Under the pieces are notes generated by a model. It ran no database searches and was not told the origin of the DNA. It was given only the letters and a program-made list of their open reading frames with translations. This document shows, one piece after another, positions 21,539-33,419 of a stretch of 64,000 bases of DNA; positions within the stretch are counted from its first letter, which is position 1; each line of letters starts with the position of its first letter. The translations under genes were made by a program, and so were the position numbers. The stretch is from Isoetes taiwanensis (Eukaryota; Streptophyta; Lycopodiopsida; Isoetales; Isoetaceae), in contig JAJEKV010000015.1 in NCBI GenBank assembly GCA_021234155.1, positions 8,803,046 to 8,867,045 on the forward strand. Reading direction: 5' to 3'.

Positions 21539-22090
21539 CGCTTTCCATATATTGTATTTTGTCAGCATCATGATACTTACGGTATACATGCATCTTCTTA
21601 TAGGCCTTGTATTTGACCATCTTCTTCTTATACACTCTTGTCCCCCTTCTTGTTACTAGGTATGAGTGGTCAGGTAAAAAATGGCCATAAATTTTGATTT
21701 TCTTAAAAAATGTCCTGTGTAATTCCTAATTACTCTTAGCTAGCTCCTAGCTCTATAATAAGAATTCTTTTTCCCCATTACTCGAGGTCCTTGATTGGTA
21801 TTTTAACTCCAAGACTGAATATCTAAGACAATTAGTTATTATTAGGAGATGGTCAGTGCTCGATCTTGGTCAACCAAGATCATTGCTCCAATACCTTGTG
21901 ACATCCCTCACTCGTATACGATGCCCTTATCGTATAAGAAATGGAGATTCCCTCCTATCAGAAAAAGTCACTAACATGAGGCCATGTACTTGACATCAGA
22001 CTCTTGATGGTGAGCAAGGATCTAATGTGGGAGGAATAGACGTGTCATTCACTCCATCTCCCTTGGGACTGACCCAGCTGTGGAAGCGCA
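21539..22090. other. Intergenic, no gene seen
   Basis: AT-rich, stop-rich sequence; nothing recognised. Confidence 0.4.
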
Positions 22091-22099
22091 TAAACATGA

Positions 22100-22530
22100 G
22101 CTCAAACATCATCAAATAACATAACCACCTCGAAGGGTGGAATCACCATAATCAGATCACATCATGAGCAGATAGAACAACATCGACGTGATAAAAACCT
22201 ATCCAGGTCCAGACTCGTGAGAGACGGCTTGGATCTCCAGAGACCAGTGTAGACAAATTCGTGGCAATGGATTTTGCTAGCAAAAGGAATATGGTCGTTG
22301 GGTAGTCCACTTCATCCGCCCCTCCTATGCATAATTTGCAGATAGGCTGATAAGTATTAAGACTTTCCCGTAGTCTACCGGGTGCATAGTCGAGGAACCT
22401 ACTCCTGGATTGCATCTCCCCAATCCCGATGAGATAGGAGGAGATTACTCTCCTCCAGAAGGTCGATGCCAATCACAGGCGAGCTAGAGGGTCATGGTTC
22501 TTCCATGCACATACATGAGTTAAACCCAAC
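22100..22530 (-). pseudogene. LINE ORF2 C-terminal (zf-RVT-like) fragment
   Basis: The minus-strand frame 22152-22472 reads CKLCIGGADEVDYP and AKSIATNLSTLVSG, followed by VWTWIGFYHVD. The CxxC...H-poor spacing and position resemble the zf-RVT tail of LINE ORF2, where CxxCxxxxETVxHL is usual. No tail or TSD was found. Assignment is moderate. Confidence 0.45.
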
Positions 22531-22539
22531 TGAGCACGC

Positions 22540-23780
22540 CACCTAGGAGATGACAAGCCCATACCTTGCCCACACGCAGTAGCAAGGTATTAGGCCTAGC
22601 AATCACTTATATTCACATGTTTTATAGACATGTGCAATATAATGGGTTCCAATGGTTATGCCCTATGGTATAACCCCTTAAGGAGACTGTGTACATGTCG
22701 TCATACTCGACACGCACTAGTGATGTGGTAGTGTTATCAAAGACAACGCCAACATCAACAACAATAGATCATTCTGGATTTTTCGGCCTTAATTATCTCT
22801 ACTTCTAAAGTTCTGACCTCTATTTCTTTTGTATATGTGCACATTATGCACTTGAGATTTTCCTTCAATGCTTTATCTGGACCATAGGATATGCTTAGAC
22901 TCTAAAATAGCTTTATTGTTCCCATTACGGTTATTTTATACTATGGTAAATTATAGGCAAGGGGATTGGTAGCAAAAGGAGGGAAATTATTCAAACCAAG
23001 TGCAACATATAAGGCAAGAGGATTAAGACGTGAAATGAATTAGATAAGCCTTGTACTTTATATTGGCGCCTTTGATAATTGGTTTCATATACCAATCTAT
23101 AATCTACTAAGTGTCATAATTGAAGAGAAAATGGATATAGCAATTGTAGTCCAAATTGTCCATCATTAATGATGCACATATCTTATAATATTCATCACAA
23201 TATCAGTTTTATAGCACAATAACACTACACTTTTTCTAATATATAGATAAAATAACCTATGTATTAGATATGGTACTTTGCTTCTTTTGGATGACCATGA
23301 GTCTTTAAGTCAACATGATTAAGGGGAACTGCCCATTATGGGGCCCCTCCATGTGGCAGTGTAGGGTTTGCCACAGTTAGGGTTCAATTTTTACAGGGCA
23401 ACGATGCACTCTACATCTGCCAAAAAACTATAACAGTTAGGTTTCGAGTTTGTTGAAGACGGTGATGGCCATAGCTATGCCCTCTAATGGAGACCTCCTG
23501 CTCCATCACGAATCTGCAATCTTCCAATTGAACGATTTTGGTGTCCTTTACACGGAGAATGAGACATCTTCTTATGGGACATCCCTCAAGCAAATCTCTT
23601 GATCCTTTGGAGGGAGTTTTGGCGCCAAAACTTAGGCATTAGGTCGAAGATGTGGAGCTAATAGCTTACTGGTGCTCTATTCTACGAAATCAGAACATTA
23701 GAAAAGCTAAGTTCCTAGAAAAAGTTTCTATGATTTGGTATATTTAACTTGAACTTAACTAATCCTTTTTTCCCTTTTTA
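22540..23780. other. Intergenic, no gene seen
   Basis: AT-rich non-coding sequence. Only short frames (e.g. minus 23411-23593) with no recognisable motif. Confidence 0.4.
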
Positions 23781-24021
23781 GTTTCAGACATGCATGTGGA
23801 GAAGGATAATCATGCTGGACAAAGACCAAGCCATACAGATATCCATGCTTGGATTAATGCCTTGGCTTTATTTGTAACCATAAGTTTGCTTCTTCAATTC
23901 ATTTTACTCCGTCCATTAATTCCCTCCAAAAACCAGGTGCCCTTATATATTAAGCACTTCAGTCTCTTATGCGTTAGTATCTCTATTTCCGCTAGTATTT
24001 CTACTCCAACTTCTGTCGCCA

Positions 24022-25643
24022 TGAATCTTCGAGGTAGAAAGATTGGCTCATCCCTAAAGATTGTTCCCAAAGCCAAAAATCCTAGCAAATCTCTCATCCA
24101 TATCCATGTGCCTCCTTCTACACTTGGCATCAAGAGAGTAAGATCTGGGGGCATGGACTGTGGAGGCCACGAAGGAGGCTTCAGAAGCTGTTGAGGATGG
24201 TATGTGCATTAGAAAAGCCCTCAATCCATTATGAAATTCCAGCAACTACCCTTTATCGTTGGGTTTATGGTGAGTGTGAAGTGAAAGGGGGATCTAAACC
24301 CAAGGGTCTAACAGATGAGGAGGAAGCAGAATTGGTTCAATGGGCATTGCAAATGTGTGATGAGGGTAGGGGAGTTACAATTAGTATCATGAGGGAGAAG
24401 GAGCTGAGATGTGTGCCAACATGCACACTTACTTCAAGTATGGCATACCTGGCTACAAATGGTGGCAGCTTTTTAGGCATAGGCATCCTGAAATCTCCCT
24501 TAGACCTGCTCAATGTGTAGAAGTGCAAAGAGTGAAGGCAATCAACTCTACAAATTTAATTGGTTTTTATACTGGTCTTAAGAAAGCTTGTAGGTGGTGT
24601 AGGTGAGGTTGGCAATGATAATGGCCTTACACATGTGGATGCAAAATTATTTGCACTTGTTGCTCTTGCAACTCAGGTTGCAATTGGTGCTCCAGTTCTT
24701 GCTAGCCCAATTCTTCCTAATCCAATCTTGTCGGTTCAACTCTTGCTGGTCCCACATCTTGGTCCAACCGTGATCCAAATGTGGTCCCACATCTTGGGAC
24801 TCCCACTTTGGATCCAAATGTGCTTACGGGTCCAAATCTTGGTCCAACCATTCTTGGCCCTTCCACTGTTACAGCAACCAATGCAAATGCATCTTCCAAC
24901 AGCATGCCAAAGGCAAGGAGGAGCAGATTGCCCATTGAGGTGGCACATAAGCTTATGGTTACATCAGATAAAATGTTAAGGGCTATATTAGATGAACACA
25001 ACAGGAAGGAAGAAGCCAATAAAATGAGGTTGGAAAAGCAAGCTGAAAAGAAAATAATTCGAGAAGAGAAAAAAAAGGTTAAGGAACTAAGGCAAGGGTG
25101 GAGGCTAAAGCATTGAAGGAGGTTGAGAAAATGGCAGAAAGAAGGATGGAGAATAATGCCACCAAAATGAGAGCTATTATCTTACATTCAAATGGGAAGA
25201 GGAAGCCAGAAATTGATCAGATATTTGGTGTTCCTAGGCCATTCACACGGGACATGGTTAGGGTTAATCCCAAAAGAATCTCTTGTTGCACCACCTAATT
25301 CTCAACTTGATGATTATGGTGTTCATCTTCACTATGGACAAAGCCAATACCAGGATATTTACAAACTAGATGGGAATCAAGCTTTAGACGAAATGGATGA
25401 AGATGAGCATGATGTTGGTGATCCTTACATGCATTATGAAAATGATGATGTTCCAGTAGAGAATTTCATGGATAGCCAAGATCCGGATGATCTTGATAAT
25501 ACATGCATGTCATGCGACCTAGAGGACACCCATATTTGGTCATGGGATGAAAGGAAAATAAAAAAACAAAAGGTCAATGGGCCTAAATTTGGAGAATCTG
25601 CATTTGATTATCGGACTGATCCAGATGCATCTAGCAAAAAGTA
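24022..25643 (+). pseudogene. Pogo/CENP-B-like DNA-binding gene, frameshifted, DDE domain not seen
   Basis: The N-terminal part reads, across three frames, ATKEASEAVEDGMCIRKAL, then IPATTLYRWVYGECEVKGG and LTDEEEAELVQWALQMCDEG (24130-24365), a Psq-type helix-turn-helix followed by the CENP-B-type second helix-turn-helix. It continues GIPGYKWWQLFRHRHPEISL and VKAINSTNLIGFYTGLKK (24440-24590), as in Tigger/pogo transposases and their domesticated relatives. Where a DDE nuclease of about 200 residues should start, there is instead a short proline/leucine-rich repeat (24700-24900), then a charged coiled coil (ILDEHNRKEEANKMRLEKQA, EKKIIREEKKKVKELR; 24980-25150), and an acidic tail (25290-25640). 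Frameshifts at about 24140, 24400, 24590 and 25090, unless introns explain them. Confidence 0.6.
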
Positions 25644-25755
25644 GGGGCATTGTCTACGTCAAACAAAACGTCACGCCAATGTACAAAAATAAGGACCCTC
25701 CTTTAAATTGGAGAATCTGCACTTGATTATCGGACTGATCCAGATGCATATCATA
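25592..25755 (+). repeat. Short tandem duplication at the 3' end of the pogo-like gene
   Basis: GGAGAATCTGCATTTGATTA and its sequel (about 42 bases, to GATGCAT) recur about 117 bases downstream, at 25592 and about 25710. The duplication spans the stop codon. Confidence 0.7.
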
Positions 25756-26301
25756 GCATGGACCTATTCCTGACCACTCCGAGTAGCACCGATGATACAA
25801 GCAGTAGCTTTGTAGGTCAAGAAGGGGCTAGGAAGACAAAATGTCTGGGTGGCATATATAAGGAGGAGGCAGAAACACATCTTAAGAAGTTGGGAATGTA
25901 AGATGAACTTTTGAATCTATAAAGGCCAATTTTGTATTCTATGGAGGCCCTTTTTTTCCAAGTACTCATTTGATATACTTTGTTGTTAGGAGCAGGAAAG
26001 TGATTGCTCTACAAACCATTTCAAATGATGATATATGTAATTAGTTTGTTTATGATTTTATTTGATTAGGTAATGATGTTTGTATTAGAAGTAAATTTCT
26101 GGTTTAAATGTTTATGTTGCCCTTAGCGGCAAAAGGCGTTTCATTTTCCCTTGTTTCAGTCTATTCCGGTTCTTTTATCACCCTCCCATCCCTGATTTCA
26201 TGGGCGGAGGATTCTCGACATCTCCCCAATGAATGTATTTGCTACATTTGCGGTATGAGTGTTTGGAAGTGGCGATCTCTTATTTGGGGTTCAATCCCCA
26301 C

Positions 26302-26447
26302 GCCCATCTTGTAAATATGACATTTTAATGGCTGCCCAAACTAAATAGCGCATAAATGTGAGTTTTAAATCCCTCGCCCCATCTTGTAAATATGACATTT
26401 TAATGGCTACCCAACCAAATAGCGCATAAATGTGAGTTTTAAATCTT
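26302..26447 (+). repeat. Two tandem copies of a 74-bp unit
   Basis: GCCCATCTTGTAAATATGAC begins copies at 26302 and about 26376, each continuing to GCATAAATGTGAGTTTTAAAT. Immediately upstream is GGTTCAATCCCCAC (26289-26302), a B-box-like phrase, so a decayed tRNA-derived SINE is conceivable. The surrounding 25760-26835 holds no gene. Confidence 0.7.
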
Positions 26448-26844
26448 GCATTTGTTGATTTTGGAGGGTTATTCATAAATGCTTTGCAACCTTTTGCAGG
26501 TATTTTGTGGAACCATTGAGGTTTTAGGTCAGTCCATAAAGGTTATCTATTGCAACATCAAGGGCATCAACTGCACCAACTAGGCTGAATAGTATCACCA
26601 ATTTTAGACCACGCTTCAACCATGATCAACCCATTTTGGAAGTAAGCATGTACCAAGAAGGATTTGATATGCACCAAGAAGGATCTGATATGCGCTATAC
26701 AGGTTGAACACCTCACCACATATAGGATGAGCACATCCCCATAAAACTATCACTATCTGGACAATGATATCACCATCAAGGTAAAAAGGGTGCCTTGATT
26801 TGGCTCTATTTTTCTTGCTCACAGCATAAAATCTTTAAAAAAAG

Positions 26845-26868
26845 AAAGGAAGGAAGGAAGGAAGGAAG
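26845..26868. repeat. GGAA microsatellite
   Basis: Six or so GGAA units adjoin the LINE 3' end and probably represent its simple-sequence tail on the opposite strand. Confidence 0.8.
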
Positions 26869-29815
26869 TTTATTTTAACGTCCACGGAGGCCAGAGGCCT
26901 ATGAGGCGATACATCGCAGAGAACAAGCAAAAAGCCAAAACCCCAACACCAAAACAAACAATGTAACATGCAAGTAGAACCCTACTAAGGGATAAAAAAA
27001 ACCCACTTGGGAGGAAAAACCTAACAATAGGCTCTCAAATACCATGCCCCTTAAGAGCAGTCGACGTCCGATCTGCGGGATGTAAGCTCCGGTCAGCTAC
27101 CATAGGTGATCTTGAGTAATCGATGTAGCGGTGTGTCGAGCATCTAAGATCGGCGTGCTGCTTGCTTTCGGACATGGGCATATCTTTGGGCACTTCTTTG
27201 GAGGGCATGGTGCTCATCCTCTATCCGCGTGCATCTCACAACAGCGACATATCCTCTCCTCCACAGGGATCCGGGTGCCCGCCATTCACCCCCGTGACTG
27301 TTTCAATTAGAGGTAATGGGAACCCGCCCTTAGGGCCGCAATAGCTCTCCGTTTCTTCCAGAGATGTGTGCTTTCAAGCACCGATGGGTCCGCGCTCAAG
27401 GCGGGATTAATCGGCGTGATAGTGCTCTGTCTTGGGCTTTGCAAGAGTAGAGGCATCCACCGGGGTGGCGGTATAGCCAATCCAATTGCCCATTAGCTCG
27501 ATCGAATCGCGGTGCCACCATCACATTGGTAATCCATAGACCACCTCCTAAACCATCCCTTACGATTACTCTGCCATACCCTCTTGACCCCGGGGGCCCC
27601 TGCGTTAACAACACGACTTTGTGGGGCAAGCGTGCTCATCCATCCCATCCACCTTATGGAAACAAATAAGATGCTGGCAGCAGCGAATCTTTGTAAAGGC
27701 TGAGAACCCGTCTCATACAACAAAATGCGATAAGATGCGGTGTCCTTCACTCCCAAGCTATATGTCAAGAAAGCTTTCTGCACCCTTTCAACCTATCCCA
27801 CGTGTTTTTGCTAAGCTAGCTGACCCCCGAACCTCCACCCCATATAGCGGCAAAAGACCAAATCCTAAGCGGGTGTGCTATCCTCGCCCAATCCGCAGTC
27901 TATCCAGGCAACACGCGTTTTGCCTTTGCATATAAAGCCTTCCGGCCGAGCCTGCTCTCCTCTCCACACACTCATCCCGCGGCATGTTAGTAGTGAAATC
28001 AATTCCCGGATACTTGAAGCTCGCACCATCTCCACTTCACTGTCCCCCAGTAATATAACTCACCGGGGATAGGGTGTTGCGAGAACGGGATCGCGAAGCT
28101 TAGTTTTGTGCAAGTTCACTTGTCATTCCGTTGCCCCACGAGAACCCAGGGGCATCCAAATCTTCAGCGCATCTTTGTGGCGGTGGGTATTAGGCTAGCA
28201 AAGCTACATCATCGCATATAGTAATGGCTCCGCAGAGGTAAGCCTCGGACAATTGCACCGGCTCCCCCATGGTCTTTGCATCCACGTCTCCAAGCTATCA
28301 ATCAATGTACAAAAGCGTTGGAGACAACGGCAGGCCCTCTTCAACTCCATAGTGCTAGCTACCCCGCCGATCTTCATAAAGGCGTCGGCATAAATCCCAT
28401 CATAAAGCTGGTGCACCCCTGCGCAACTCACTGTGGAACTTCGCCCAATTCTTGCAACCTACGCCCGCGGCATGTCCTGCGGGGGCGGTATCATATCGCC
28501 TTAAAATCTACAAAGCAACAATACAAGTCTGTCGGCGCGTTCCCGCTTGCCTCCATCAACACTCTCAAAGTGAAGATATGATTACGATGCGTGGAGTGAG
28601 TTTTTGGCGGCACTGCTGGCCAATTGCTTGCACCCACGCCTCCTCGGCCCACCTAGTGAGTTTCTTCTCCACCACCCCTGCCGGGGAGCCAGTAAAAGAG
28701 CTTACCATAATCATCCGTGTAATTCACCGGCTCATCCGATATTACCGGCTTTATGCACGGGAACAACATTACTAACCATCACTCCACTCTGGGGAGCCCT
28801 GCGCTCGAGCACGGTTAATGATCGCGGTCGGGGGCCCTACCACCGGATGGGCCACCCCATTTCAACGGCTTCGACTGCGGCCCACGTAAATCCCTTTGCC
28901 TTGCCATTAAGCGGATGCACGAGACCTGGCAGGACATCCTCGGCGTGGCTGCGGCGGCCTCTCCTACGTCCGGGACCACGGCATTAGCTCTGAGGGGGTC
29001 ATATAACTCTATAGCCCGGTGCATCTGTTCCTCCACACTTACATTACCGGCCACGGGCTTACGGTATAACACCTTCGCCAAAAAGCTTTTTGGCTCACGC
29101 CATGAGCATGTCAAAGAGCGGCTCACGGGTTTCTACCATGTATCTCCCTTCTTGGCTTTTAGGAAGAGCTTATAGTCTTGCGGGGCGTGGCGCTTAAGCG
29201 TGGATCTCGACCAAGCGCGGTGGCTCTTTAGAGCCTTTGCAATCGACATCAAACCATGGGTTCTCCGAGGGAAAATCTTGGCGGTGTCCCTCGCGGGAGG
29301 GCCCTTCAGCGCAAAGGAAGCCCGGTACCCGGCTGGCGCCCTCACCGACCATGCACACGTCTTGCGATTATTGTGTAGAAGCTATCAAACCCACGTAACT
29401 CCCGCACCAACCTGGATTCATCTTTTCACGCCCGATGGCGTGGGATGTATGGTAACCCTCCATGCCCCTTTGTGGTGTCTCCACTGTGGAGTGCTCCCAA
29501 TTGAGCGTGACATAAAGCGGGTAGTGATCGCGACAAAACCTCCTCATCCCATGTGCTTGTGCCAATGGAGAAGTGTGTAACCATGTCAAGTCTTTTGCTC
29601 TTGGGCGAGGGTAATCCAACACACTAGCTCCCCATCACGCCTATCACTCATGCAAGTAACACCCCCGAGTGTGGCCATCGGCACATACCATTACAAATTA
29701 CCATGTCAAATACCTGGCAGAGCTGGACCAGCTGCCTGCCAAATGGTCTAGCCACCATATCCTGGGAGTGCCAAAGGACAGACATATTGTTTATTAGCAC
29801 TTGGAGCAGGTATAC
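26869..29815 (-). mobile_element. Large decayed LINE, minus strand (endonuclease part, RT, 3' tail)
   Basis: On the minus strand: an endonuclease remnant NMSVLWHSQDMVARPFG, then GRQLVQLCQVFDMVICNGM (29800-29690), followed by a long frame-shifting ORF2. RT motif box A is not clear, but the catalytic box survives as ICDDVALLA near 28222-28190 (YADD changed to ICDD). The 3' end GTGGACGTTAAAATAAA followed by TTCC repeats matches the plus-strand LINE ending near 8765. Numerous 1-3 base deletions break all frames. 5' truncated within the endonuclease. Confidence 0.65.
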
Positions 29816-29829
29816 AAAAAAAAAAAAAA

Positions 29830-31280
29830 AAGTAATTTCACTACATTTCGCACTCGTTTTGATCATTTTGTCACTGGTAAAACGTTCTCGGGCAGTCTCC
29901 CTTAATGAATGCCCCAATCACTTATGGTTTTAGAGAACAAGAAAATCTAATGAAGATTGCAATTTCATAAAAAGTGTGGTGATACTAGCAATTGTAGATC
30001 CAACAAGAGTTTGACTTCTATCCATTGAATAACAAACTACATCTTGAAAGAAAGTTGATAATCGATTTGTCAGTGTTCTCCTACAATTTGTCCTCTTACC
30101 ATTGCATATATTCTTGGAAGCATTCTTGTGTACGATATATCTTCTTCAAAATTGGTCTTTAGATTTTTCATAGACAGGTTGTGGAATGTCTAGTATAAAT
30201 GTAGGAATTGCTATGTTTGAAATGGTATTTATTGAGATGAGATACCACACCTGTTTGAGAAGGGTTGGAAATTATGTTTATCCTGAATGTGTTGATACGC
30301 AATCACAAAATTCTCCAGTAACTATGTAGTGGCGTTGATTGCAGCAACCCCTTAATCAACTTTGTGGCTGAGATTTTTGAGTGGAGATATCTCGGCCAAT
30401 CCAGCTCCAAATCGATTTAGACCACTTCCATAGTGGTCGAAACTAGACGGATTAGAGCTATTGATCGTTGCAAACCAAAAATAAGATTGAACACCTATGA
30501 ATTTAGTTGCAATATGGCAAAAAAATTGCCCCAAAAATTCGCAGGTAAACTCCTTATTGCGTAGTTTGGGCAAATGATTCTATGGGACGGATTTTTTTTG
30601 GCTATGATCCTGCCGGATGGAGTACTTTCGCGAAGGTATCACTGCATTCAAAGTAAGCTTATGTTAACTAGTTAAGAATAATAAGCAAATGGCAAGCATG
30701 GATGATTCATTCGTAATATATTTCACATTGGCACATTCAGTTGCCATATCAATTTGGAATATTGAAGGAAATAGTTTATTTGAAAACATGTTGTTGATTT
30801 CCAGACAAACCACAGTCTATGTTCTAGCTGAGTTCTAGGTAGATTCTATAGTACTTCAATTTTATATATAACTTTAAACTCATTATTGGTCCATATAACA
30901 ATAGAAAAATTAAATTGTGGCTGGAAACCTGTAAGGGCTTGGTTCAAGATTTTTTTTGGGCAAATCAACAAGTTTCTTGTTGGATCTAATCCAACCTACT
31001 AACTAACATACTTCTCCCCGATTCCTACCAGAAGTAAAAAAAAAATCACTATTTTTTAGCAGGAAAATTTATTACTCTTCCAAACTATGTTGTGAAGTTT
31101 TGAATCAACACGATAAATTTACTAGGGTTCCAAGGAATGTGGGGAACCAAGTCTTGGAGTGTAGGAAAATTTTAATTTCGAACCTTCAACACGGGAGCTA
31201 CTAGTATAGACATAATAAATGATTTGCAAAAATAGTGCCAATTAGCATTTAAGAAAGTGCACATAAAAACACAAAGACAA
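29830..31280. other. AT-rich intergenic upstream of H4
   Basis: No coding sequence or repeat recognised. Contains an A run at 29816-29832. Confidence 0.45.
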
Positions 31281-31282
31281 GC

Positions 31283-31291
31283 TTTCCCGCC
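31283..31291 (+). promoter_or_regulatory. E2F-type site
   Basis: TTTCCCGCC exactly fits the E2F consensus TTTSSCGC-like core, about 150 bases upstream of the TATA box of the H4 gene, suggesting S-phase expression. Confidence 0.6.
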
Positions 31292-31310
31292 TTCAAATTC
31301 AAAAAAAGCC

Positions 31311-31316
31311 ACGTCA
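31311..31316 (+). promoter_or_regulatory. Histone hexamer ACGTCA
   Basis: ACGTCA is the classical plant histone promoter hexamer (bZIP site). It lies between the E2F-like site and the TATA box. Short motif, so chance occurrence is possible. Confidence 0.55.
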
Positions 31317-31435
31317 ACGATCTTGATGCAAAAGCTTAAAATCCGACCGTAGAAAGAATCGAGCGGCTAGGAATGTCTAAAGATAATAGGCCGTCCAGAT
31401 TTAATCTAGCGGCTGGGAAGCGCGCAAGAAGGGCC

Positions 31436-31443
31436 TATAAATA
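31436..31443 (+). promoter_or_regulatory. TATA box of H4
   Basis: TATAAATA lies 152 bases before the H4 start codon; transcription would start near 31465, leaving a 5' UTR of about 120 bases. Confidence 0.75.
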
Positions 31444-31495
31444 CGATTCCTGGAATCCAAAGAAACAGGCACTTGTTCTTGAGCTTCCGTCTACA

Positions 31496-31899
<404 letters not shown>

Positions 31900-31925
31900 A
31901 TTTCTTCCATTCTAGGTCAAAAAAT

Positions 31926-31942
31926 GGTGTTTTCTAAACACC
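31926..31942 (+). terminator. Histone-type 3' stem-loop after H4
   Basis: GGTGTTT-TCT-AAACACC is a perfect 7-bp stem with a 3-base loop, preceded by a run of A and followed by ACCGA, 27 bases after the stop. Metazoan and green-algal replication-dependent histone mRNAs end in a 6-bp stem with 4-base U-rich loop flanked by A-rich 5' and ACCC-like 3' sequence; seed plants use poly-A instead. The match is close but not exact (3-base loop). Confidence 0.6.
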
Positions 31943-32107
31943 ACCGATTTCTTTGTATTTTACTTGCTCTGAGTTAAATAAGTTTTATAGTGTTAATAGT
32001 GACTTAGTTCAGCTCTCTCTGATACCTCTTGTATCATAGAAAAGATGTTACATATGTCTTTTCTTCTGGATGTATTGCATCTTTAACAATTTTAACGTAG
32101 ATTGGAA

Positions 32108-32176
32108 ATTGGAGGTTAGATTTCTTCCGTTCTAGGTCAAAAAATGGTTTTTTCTGAACACCACCGATTTCTCTGT
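32108..32176 (+). repeat. Duplicate of the H4 terminus and stem-loop region
   Basis: TGGAGGTTAGATTTCTTCC (including the last codons and stop of H4) recurs 218 bases downstream of its first occurrence, followed by a weakened stem-loop GGTTTTTTCTGAACACC (32146-32162) and the same ACCGATTTCT trailer. Suggests a tandem duplication or relic of a second H4 copy. Confidence 0.85.
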
Positions 32177-32179
32177 TAT

Positions 32180-33230
32180 TATTTGCTGTGAGTTTCGTAG
32201 CGTCCTGTCTAGTTCTCAATTCATTCTGTGAATTATTTTTACAATGCATCGTCTTCGTAAATCTCATGTTATTATGTAAATTTGTACATTTTATGTGGCA
32301 GTGAAATCGATTTGGATGATTTTCTAGACTTTTGAGTTTTTATCATGTTTTAGTGGCACCCACATGTAGCCTGATTGATGTATTAGGTTTTGCATATTTG
32401 GATTACACAAGATAATTCGCTGGAGTTTCTTCTTTATCCTGTCTTTTTTGGTTGCACAAGGGACGTCTGTTTTGTGTCTATTTGTTCTTTCATGGCGGTT
32501 TTGTGTTTGTGACATGGTTAAAGTAGTTTTATCAAAACAGCAGAGCCTTGTAATGCATTTGGTTTTAATGAGAATCGCTGCAGAATAGCCTAACTCCTTG
32601 AATGCCTTACTCTTTTGCCAGATTTACAGCCTTCCATTGTTTTCCCCCATCACCACCACTCACGTTCTTCCTGATCAAATGCAGAAATGAGCGATTATAT
32701 CGAAAACAGCTAGCATTGTGTACAATTAAAGGAAAACTATGCCAAAAATTTTTACATATTAAAACTAAGCTCCACTACAAACAATACAAATAACAACGTA
32801 GTCAATTGAACAAAAACTATCCCAAACAAGAGGCTAACGCATCAATCTGTTGCAAGGCCCTTTATGCCTCTCCAACCACGTATCAATATACCAATATAAT
32901 GTCATGAAATACATTAGATTGTAGGTTGTTTGAGGAGGGAATTCGGTTAGGTGCTAGAACCAAATTCCCAATGCAAAAAGCCATTATAGTAGTGTTAATG
33001 TCATTGTCACAAGAGATTTATACTCATATATAAGGAATGATAATCTACAGTTATATAATTTATTCACATCAAGATTCGATACTTTGATGCTCTAGATTCC
33101 CGAGTGAAGGAAAAAATAGGAAGGAAAAAAAAATTGGGTGTTCTGAGGGAGGCCACGTTGTTGATCTTATCTGCTTCTGCACCTCTGCTTTTTTATGGAA
33201 AACCACCATAAAGCTCTCGGGCCCAAATGG
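32180..33230. other. Intergenic, no gene seen
   Basis: AT-rich, only short frames; nothing recognised. Confidence 0.4.
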
Positions 33231-33233
33231 AAG

Positions 33234-33268
33234 AGAAATGTTCGCGGCGGCCGCCGCGATAAATTTCT
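33234..33268. repeat. GC-rich near-palindrome shared with 61979-62020
   Basis: AGAAATGTTCGCGGCGGCCG then CCGCGATAAATTTCTT is near-palindromic around GCGGCGGCCGCCGC. The reverse complement of 61979-62020 is almost the same, in otherwise AT-rich surroundings. Confidence 0.75.
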
Positions 33269-33419
33269 TGTAGAACTAATTGATATATTGACTCTTAATG
33301 CTGAATTCTAGAGGTAATTGAAATATAGTGCGGGGGGCTATTATTATCGAAAATGTGGTTCTTTCTTGCCAGATTCTAAGAAATCATGATAGCTTTTTAT
33401 ACAATTGATGTACACATCT

